NCBI GenBank assembly: GCA_021156385.1
Contig: JAJNDL010000055.1
Span: 1 to 9,823, forward strand
DNA from: Moraxellaceae bacterium
GTDB taxonomy: Bacteria > Pseudomonadota > Gammaproteobacteria > Pseudomonadales > Moraxellaceae
DNA: 9,823 nt
Direction: 5' to 3'
Shown here: in pieces, positions 5,659 to 9,823 of the stretch
Layout: each line of letters opens with the position of its first letter
Numbering within the stretch: position 1 is the stretch's first letter
Program-made: the position numbers and the translations under genes
The notes under the pieces: generated by a model
Told to the model about the DNA's origin: nothing
Database searches by the model: none
What the model saw: the letters and a program-made list of their open reading frames with translations, nothing else

Positions 5659-6828
5659 ATGTCCAGTGAAACCCTGTTGCAGCTCATGGAAGATCCGCCT
5701 GCAATCCTCCCTCCTCCTGCCGACCTGGCAGCTGCTAGCCCTGCGACACCGCCTGCGCCGGCCCTTGCTGCAGATGACGACCTGGATTCATCCGGCGCAT
5801 CCCGAGCGCCGGCACTACATGCGCGTCGCCTCCTCGCGGCGCGCGACATCAACGCCAAGATCGAGAACCTGGAACAGGATATTGCCGATCTGAGCGTCTC
5901 GGTGGCCTCCAGCCAGGCCAACCTCAAGGGCGTCATGAATGACCTGCAGAGCCGTTCGTCCAGCATGATGGCGGACCTGATGCGGGTCAGCTCGCGCCTC
6001 GAGAAGGAGCACCAGCAGCAGGGCGAACTGCATCGCACCCTCGACCAGCGCCTCACCGGCTCCATTTCCGAACTCGGCCGCGACCTCGACCAGACCGCGG
6101 CCATGCTGCAGGCGCAGAAGGATTGCCTGGCGCGCCTGCAGGACAGCCATGACATGCTGCAGCGCCTGCATTCCCATCTCGACAAGGTAGTCAGCCGGCA
6201 GGGCCACAGCCTCGGCATCCTCGCTACTGATACGCACCAGCAGCTGCAGATCACGCGCAGCCATATCGAAGCCCTGGACGCGTTTTACCATGAGCAGCAG
6301 GAGATGCTGCTGGCGCTGACTTCCGACCATGAACTGCTGGCGCTCAAGTCCGGCCAGCTCGAGGCGCGCGTCACCGGCATCGACAGCACGCTGACCGCGA
6401 CCATCGGCCAGACGCGCCAGCGTTTTCGTACCGTGGCTGTCGTGATTGCCGTGCTCGCGGTGATCTCGCTCGGCCTCATCACCTATTTCCAGCTCTATCC
6501 GTCTGCCGTGCCGGAAACCGTACGCCAGCAGCTCGCCGGCCTCAGCAGCGGCCTCAGCCGGCAGTCCAGCAGCAGTGATGCGCTACGCCAGGAACTCGTC
6601 ACGATCCAGGAGCGCATGAGCGGGCTGGATGCCCGTCTCGGGCAACAGGCCGGGGAGATTGCCAGCCTGCGCAGCCAGGCGCGCCAGACGGCCCGCAACC
6701 TGAAGGCGATCCGGGACGAGCTGTCGTCCTTCCGGGCCGAACTCGAGGCCGGCAGCGAGTCCCTCACCCCTGCCACGGAAAGCATCACTACACCCGTGGC
6801 CCTGCCTGGCACACGCGCTAGCCTCTAG
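5659..6828 (+). CDS. Single-pass membrane protein with coiled coils on both sides (389 aa)
   Basis: ATG at 5659 follows GGAG at 5647-5650. Residues 1-55 are Pro/Ala/Asp-rich and probably disordered. Residues about 56-250 form a long helical coiled coil rich in Leu, Gln, Glu and Arg with few helix breakers. One transmembrane helix (about 258-277, VAVVIAVLAVISLGLITYF) is preceded by RQRFR, which by the positive-inside rule places the N-terminal coiled coil in the cytoplasm. After it come about 110 residues with a second coiled coil (roughly 285-370) and a Thr/Pro-rich tail, probably periplasmic. There is no HAMP, kinase or methyl-accepting signature, so it is not a chemoreceptor. The plan suits a structural or scaffolding protein linking cytoplasm and envelope; function is unknown. 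It ends at a shared bidirectional terminator. No clear promoter is visible in the 156-base gap upstream. Confidence 0.8.
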   Translation: MSSETLLQLMEDPPAILPPPADLAAASPATPPAPALAADDDLDSSGASRAPALHARRLLAARDINAKIENLEQDIADLSVSVASSQANLKGVMNDLQSRSSSMMADLMRVSSRLEKEHQQQGELHRTLDQRLTGSISELGRDLDQTAAMLQAQKDCLARLQDSHDMLQRLHSHLDKVVSRQGHSLGILATDTHQQLQITRSHIEALDAFYHEQQEMLLALTSDHELLALKSGQLEARVTGIDSTLTATIGQTRQRFRTVAVVIAVLAVISLGLITYFQLYPSAVPETVRQQLAGLSSGLSRQSSSSDALRQELVTIQERMSGLDARLGQQAGEIASLRSQARQTARNLKAIRDELSSFRAELEAGSESLTPATESITTPVALPGTRASL

Positions 6829-6844
6829 CCGGCGCACCGGCAAA

Positions 6845-6871
6845 AAAAAGCCCGGCATTGCCGGGCTTTTT
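6845..6871. terminator. Bidirectional intrinsic terminator
   Basis: A perfect 12-bp stem (AAAAAGCCCGGC at 6845-6856 with 6860-6871) and a three-base ATT loop give a T-run on each strand. It lies between the convergent membrane coiled-coil gene and the cold-shock gene and can terminate both. Confidence 0.95.
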
Positions 6872-6884
6872 GCAGGGCAAAAGC

Positions 6885-7088
6885 TTAAATCGGCTTGATG
6901 TTGGCCGCCTGCTTGCCCTTCTGACCCATCGTCACATCGAAGGAGACCTTCTGGCCTTCGGCCAGCGAGCGGAAGCCGTCTGCCTTGATTTCGGAGAAGT
7001 GGGCGAAGAGGTCTTCACCACCATCATCTTGCTTGATGAAGCCATAACCTTTGGTGTCGTTGAACCACTTGACGGTACCAGTTGCCAT
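6885..7088 (-). CDS. Cold-shock protein, CspA family (67 aa)
   Basis: This small single-stranded nucleic-acid-binding protein acts as an RNA chaperone. It begins [21 protein letters not shown]1 is KGYGFI (13-18) and RNP2 is DLFAHF (26-31). Length, the aromatic residues W8, F9, Y15, F17, F28, H30 and F31, and the usual KGKQAANI end match the family. The start at 7088 is fixed by homology; an ATG 21 bases upstream is in frame but extends beyond the normal N-terminus. An AGGT lies about ten bases before the ATG. A long leader with a candidate promoter about 150 bases upstream is typical of csp genes, where leader folding controls translation. Which Csp paralogue it is, and whether cold induces it, cannot be told from the sequence. 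A terminator follows directly. Confidence 0.95.
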   Translation of the reverse strand: MATGTVKWFNDTKGYGFIKQDDGGEDLFAHFSEIKADGFRSLAEGQKVSFDVTMGQKGKQAANIKPI

Positions 7089-7233
7089 TTGCGTATTACC
7101 TGAAAACAAGTTGAAGAGAGAGCGCAGGGCGCTCGGTAGTGCATGAAACCTGGACAGGGAATCGACGAACTGGAGCTCAGGCTGGAGCGAGAACTGGCAG
7201 GCCTTGGTTCAGCCTGTGGGACATGCAGGACAG

Positions 7234-7263
7234 ATGATCGACCTCGGGCCCTTGACAAGTCAA
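7234..7263 (-). promoter_or_regulatory. Candidate promoter of the cold-shock gene
   Basis: On the minus strand TTGACT (complement of 7258-7263; 5 of 6 to consensus) is followed after 18 bases by GATCAT (complement of 7234-7239; 4 of 6). Transcription would begin near 7227, giving a leader of about 140 bases, close to the length known for E. coli cspA. Confidence 0.4.
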
Positions 7264-7264
7264 G
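7251..7264. promoter_or_regulatory. Inverted repeat overlapping the candidate csp -35
   Basis: CTTGACAAGTCAAG is a symmetrical element: six-base arms CTTGAC and GTCAAG around AA. It covers the candidate -35 of the csp gene and would suit a dimeric regulator. Short GGCCC/GGGCC arms flank it (7246-7250 and 7269-7273), so a larger cruciform is also possible. Confidence 0.4.
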
Positions 7265-7630
7265 CCGGGGGCCGGGTGAAGTGGTATCACGGCCGTAGCG
7301 CACCGTATCGGCGCGTAACTTCCGGGTGGCCACACCTGTGTCCGAGGCCGTCCGTCGTCTTTCTGCCTGGCAAGGGACAGGCCTGTGCGTCTTTGCCCAG
7401 TCGCTCACACATCCTTCCTGATGCATTGCGCCTGCTCTCATACCTTCGATAAATAATCCGAGGGCAGAGCGCCGGCACACTTTGCTGCACTGCTTTCAAA
7501 ATCCAACAATTGAAAACAGGAGTCACGCGAAAAATATCCTTGGGCAGACCGACAAATTTGGCCATGGTGGTACAAATGAATGATTCCCGTAGTAGTGCGA
7601 CTTCCTGAAGTTGGCAGCGAGGTGGGAGCA

Positions 7631-8104
7631 ATGGCGAATTTCGGACAGCAGTGGCGAGGCATCGTGCAGAAGGCCAGGGACTTCTGGGCGGATCTCACGG
7701 AAGACGAGGGCCGCAAGTCGGCCAAGAGTGGTGAAGCGATGCACCAGCGCTTCGGTACGGATGAAGCGCACAGTCAGCTCGCCGAGGGCAGCGCGGCGGC
7801 CGAACGAGCCCGCCGCGACCGCGACGAGAGTTCGATGGACCGCGGTCCCGACGACGGCATCATGGCTAATCCCGCCGCCCGTGCCGGCCGCCAGATGGGT
7901 GGCAGCCAGCGTACGGCATCGGCGCAGCAGGCCCAGGACACGCAGACCCGGCAATACACCCAACAAGGTGGCGGTGGCTTGCAGCAAAAGACGCCCGGCC
8001 AGCAGATGGGTGGCCAGGTGGGTGGCAACGACACCCACCGTGACGAGGAACAGATGGACCGCAGCCGCAACCGCTCCGGTCCCTCCGGCCGACAGGACCG
8101 CTGA
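7631..8104 (+). CDS. CsbD-like domain with Gln/Gly-rich disordered tail (157 aa)
   Basis: ATG at 7631 is preceded by GAGGT at 7619-7623, seven bases away; an in-frame ATG at 7580 is possible but adds a segment unlike the family. Residues 8-50 repeat the CsbD spacing seen at 5083: W8, ten residues, W19, two residues, L22-T23, acidic E24-D25, and later RFG (40-42). The N-terminal part therefore looks like a divergent CsbD domain in which the central KG motifs have been lost and the helix between them shortened. From about residue 55 the protein is polar: an Arg/Asp-rich linker, then a Gln/Gly/Thr tail with QQ, GGGG, QMGG repeats and a charged end. The tail resembles the GQQ protein at 4510. No signal peptide or membrane segment. 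Probably a soluble stress protein; the biochemical role is unknown. Confidence 0.65.
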   Translation: MANFGQQWRGIVQKARDFWADLTEDEGRKSAKSGEAMHQRFGTDEAHSQLAEGSAAAERARRDRDESSMDRGPDDGIMANPAARAGRQMGGSQRTASAQQAQDTQTRQYTQQGGGGLQQKTPGQQMGGQVGGNDTHRDEEQMDRSRNRSGPSGRQDR

Positions 8105-8113
8105 GATCCAGTC

Positions 8114-8306
8114 TGCAGCAGGCACCCGTTGTTCACAGGGTGAATGAGGTGATCACTGCTGCACACGGCCCGGAGCGGGGCCGTCGCTACCGACTTGTGG
8201 ACACCATCCGGAAGAGGTCGGTACCGAACAGAGCAGGAAAGACAGGGAGTCTGTTCCGAATCTGACGCTCAAAGAGAATGCCCCGGCAACGGGGCATTCT
8301 CGTTTC
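8114..8306 (+). ncRNA. Candidate structured RNA (or structured 3' UTR) ending in a strong hairpin
   Basis: Six perfect stems occupy almost the whole stretch: 8114-8121 with 8156-8163 (8 bp), enclosing 8123-8127 with 8138-8142 (5 bp); 8165-8171 with 8178-8184 (7 bp); 8188-8194 with 8217-8223 (7 bp); 8226-8232 with 8250-8256 (7 bp); and 8274-8285 with 8290-8301 (12 bp) closed by a GCAA tetraloop and followed by GTTT. They do not overlap and could all form in one RNA. The strand is chosen because the last stem is terminator-like on plus. No open frame fits. It does not match an RNA family that I can recall. It could be a free small RNA, processed from the upstream mRNA, or a leader of the kinase operon. 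No strong promoter is visible. Confidence 0.35.
8274..8301 (+). terminator. 12-bp hairpin with GCAA tetraloop
   Basis: GAGAATGCCCCG (8274-8285) pairs perfectly with 8290-8301 around GCAA, a stable GNRA loop. Only GTTT follows, so the T-tract is weak. It lies between the 7631 gene and the kinase gene and probably separates their transcripts. Confidence 0.6.
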
Positions 8307-8397
8307 TGCCACTCCTTCGCCTCCTCCGCGCCTGCACTTCCGCTACCATAGCCTCACCCATGCCCTATGCCGGCCGCTGGTGACAGCGACAATAACC

Positions 8398-9621
8398 ATG
8401 ATCAGAACGCCGGGCGCCCTGCTGCGCTATTTCCTTTCCCTGCCCCGCAGCACCCGCCGGGAGATGCTGGGCCCCATCCAGCTCGGCCTGCTGGGCTATC
8501 TGGCCTGGCTGCTCGGCAGTGGCGTGGTGCTCTGGCATGCCTGGCAGAATCCGGCCAGCCAGCCGCTCATGGTTTTGCTGCTCGTGCTGGTCAGCGGGCT
8601 GCTCTGCCTGGCGCTCAGCCTCTACCTGCTGTTCCGCTTCCTGCTGCCGCCGGCGCGCTGGCACCGCGACAACCGCGACTGGTGGATGTGGCTTGGCTTG
8701 ATCGCTGGCGCGGCCTGCACCTTCGGCATCGGCGTCTTTCACCAGCTCACCCCGATCGAGCGCTTCTTCCAGAGCTTCTTCCTGCTGAACTATGCGCCAT
8801 TGCTCGCCCGCTTCCGCCTGACTGTCGCACTGCTCGTTCTGCTGGTCGAGACCACCGCGCTCGTGGTGCTGGAGGGTGGCATCTCGGGCGTGTTCATCGG
8901 TGGCTGCTTCGCCCTGCAGGGCTCCGTGCTGCTCTGGCTGAGCAATGCCGTGCTGCGCGAGCGGCATTTTCGCGAAGAATCCGAACTGCATATCGCGCGC
9001 CTTGCCGGCACGCGTCAGCTGCTCGAGCAGGCCGTCGCCGAGGCCGAGCGTGCACGCCTCGCGCGCGACCTCCACGACGACATGGGACATCATCTCGTGG
9101 CCCTCAACCTGCGCCTGCAACTGCTCGAGCGCAGCACCTCGCTCGACGAGGGTCGCGGCCATCTCGCCCAGGCACGTTCGCTCACAGGCCTGCTCTTCAC
9201 CGACCTGCGCAATACCGTGCGCGACCTGCGCGAGCCCACGCTCGACCTGCATGCCGCTGTCGAGGAGCTGACCGCCCACCTGCCGGGCATCCGCGTCGAG
9301 CTCGACATGACGGTGGCACAAGGTGAAGTCACGATGACAGAAGCGGAATGCCTGTTGCGCTGCATCCAGGAAGCGATGACGAATGCGCTCAAGCATGGCC
9401 AGGCGTCGCGCATCCGTATCACGCTCGAACACGGCGACGATGGCCTGTTGCTGAAGGTGCGCGACAACGGCCGCAACAACCTGCCGCCCGCGGCAATGCC
9501 GGGCCACGGCCTACAGGGTTTGCGGGAGCGGGTGGACGCGCTGGCAGGACAATTGTGGACGGAGCGCGACCAGGACGGTTTTGTCCTCTATGCCCACCTG
9601 CCCCGGGAGAATGAAGCATGA
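8398..9621 (+). CDS. Membrane sensor histidine kinase, NarL/DesK type (407 aa)
   Basis: ATG at 8398 is preferred; a GTG at 8380 is in frame and neither has a clear ribosome binding site. An upstream ATG at 8278 lies inside a hairpin and adds non-conserved sequence. The first 190 residues hold five or six hydrophobic helices with short loops, an integral-membrane sensor without a large periplasmic domain. A helical linker leads to the HisKA_3 dimerisation helix with the phosphorylated histidine in RDLHDDMGH (H226). The HATPase domain has the N box (QEAMTNALKH, N329), the DNG of the G1 box (356-358) and GHGLQGLRERV (from 369). It autophosphorylates and passes phosphate to its partner. The stop overlaps the next start by four bases (ATGA), so the two are translationally coupled. 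The signal is unknown; related DesK kinases sense membrane state. All catalytic motifs are intact. Confidence 0.92.
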   Translation: MIRTPGALLRYFLSLPRSTRREMLGPIQLGLLGYLAWLLGSGVVLWHAWQNPASQPLMVLLLVLVSGLLCLALSLYLLFRFLLPPARWHRDNRDWWMWLGLIAGAACTFGIGVFHQLTPIERFFQSFFLLNYAPLLARFRLTVALLVLLVETTALVVLEGGISGVFIGGCFALQGSVLLWLSNAVLRERHFREESELHIARLAGTRQLLEQAVAEAERARLARDLHDDMGHHLVALNLRLQLLERSTSLDEGRGHLAQARSLTGLLFTDLRNTVRDLREPTLDLHAAVEELTAHLPGIRVELDMTVAQGEVTMTEAECLLRCIQEAMTNALKHGQASRIRITLEHGDDGLLLKVRDNGRNNLPPAAMPGHGLQGLRERVDALAGQLWTERDQDGFVLYAHLPRENEA

Positions 9622-9823
9622 TCCGGCTGCTCGTCGCGGATGACCAGGCGCTGGTGCGCGAGGGCCTGTGCGCCCTCCTCGCCTGCTATGACGACCTGGA
9701 AGTGGTCGCCCAGGTGAGCGATGGCACGGCGGCCGTGCAGGCGCTTGCGGAGGGTCTGCAGGTCGACGTGCTGCTGCTCGACGTGCGCATGCCGCGTGGC
9801 GGCGCCCTGCATGCGCTGGGCGA
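9618..9823 (+). CDS. Response regulator receiver domain, NarL/LuxR type (3' end outside window)
   Basis: ATG at 9618 overlaps the kinase stop (ATGA) and GGGAGA at 9604-9609 lies within the kinase end as its ribosome binding site. The 68 visible residues begin MIRLLVADDQALVREGL and show the acidic pair D8-D9, the phosphoacceptor D55 in LLLDVRMPRGG, and the family's spacing between them. This is the N-terminal receiver domain; the downstream DNA-binding part is cut off by the window edge. Its pairing with a HisKA_3 kinase predicts a NarL-type LuxR helix-turn-helix there. As the cognate regulator of the upstream kinase it would control transcription of unknown targets. No abnormal residue is seen. 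Confidence 0.93.
   Translation, partial: MIRLLVADDQALVREGLCALLACYDDLEVVAQVSDGTAAVQALAEGLQVDVLLLDVRMPRGGALHALG

Larger units (their letters stand above)
7089..7630. other. Long divergent intergenic region (542 bases): csp leader and control region
   Basis: On the minus strand it holds the csp leader (7089 to about 7227), with a short hairpin GAGCGC/GCGCTC at 7120-7134, and a candidate promoter with an inverted repeat at 7251-7264. The part from about 7440 to 7630 is AT-richer and should hold the promoter of the 7631 gene; TTGAAA at 7510-7515 and an AATAT patch near 7533 are weak candidates. I see no convincing gene in 7265-7440. Confidence 0.55.

Noticed and set aside
7252..7257. Perfect TTGACA on the plus strand
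   Set aside because: No -10 lies 16-18 bases downstream; it is one arm of the palindrome over the csp promoter.
6932..7480. 182-residue minus-strand frame overlapping the cold-shock gene
   Set aside because: It is read in another frame through the csp coding region and leader; the csp protein is unmistakable.
8278..8397. Longer kinase start at 8278
   Set aside because: The ATG is buried in the 12-bp hairpin at 8274-8301, has no ribosome binding site, and the added 40 residues are not kinase-like.
8365..9507. 380-residue minus-strand frame opposite the kinase gene
   Set aside because: The plus-strand kinase has every family motif; the minus frame is Ala/Gln/Glu-rich shadow sequence typical of GC-rich coding DNA.

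Overview
The window comes from a GC-rich bacterial chromosome, most likely a gammaproteobacterium. The thioredoxin 2 at 1699-2133 is close in plan to E. coli TrxC, the cold-shock protein is a standard 67-residue CspA-type protein, and GC-ending codons dominate. The exact genus cannot be read from this sequence. I see no insertion sequence, phage gene, tRNA, rRNA or CRISPR array. The ankyrin gene at the left edge and the response regulator at the right edge are cut by the window.

Layout, left to right. 1-861: C-terminal part of an ankyrin-repeat protein, followed by a good intrinsic terminator. 1005-1316: a small unknown protein. 1415-1576 (minus): a likely 53-residue amphipathic small protein, divergent from trxC. 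1699-2133: trxC. 2239-2661: an acidic, probably disordered protein. 2694-3252 (minus): a secreted protein of unknown function whose reading frame is broken near the 3' end. 3673-4215: a very basic Ser/Arg/Thr/Ala-rich protein. 4510-4905: a Gln/Gly protein made of GQQ repeats. 5083-5502: a CsbD-like protein. 5659-6828: a single-pass membrane coiled-coil protein. 6885-7088 (minus): a cold-shock protein with a long leader. 7631-8104: a second CsbD-like domain with a Gln/Gly tail. 8114-8301: an intergenic stretch almost fully occupied by inverted repeats. 8398-9621 and 9618-end: a NarL/DesK-type sensor kinase and response regulator overlapping by ATGA.

The most unusual part is 2239-8104. Four or five small, hydrophilic, low-complexity proteins (acidic, Arg/Ser-rich, Gln/Gly-rich, and two CsbD-like) lie close together, each with its own ribosome binding site and its own intergenic region. 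CsbD relatives belong to general stress regulons in other bacteria (sigma-B in Bacillus, sigma-S in enterobacteria). Several upstream regions here carry a GTGCTA-type -10 element resembling the sigma-S consensus. My inference, which the sequence does not prove, is that this is a stress or stationary-phase island of disordered proteins with a cold-shock protein and a thioredoxin nearby. The kinase/regulator pair at the right end may or may not be connected to it.
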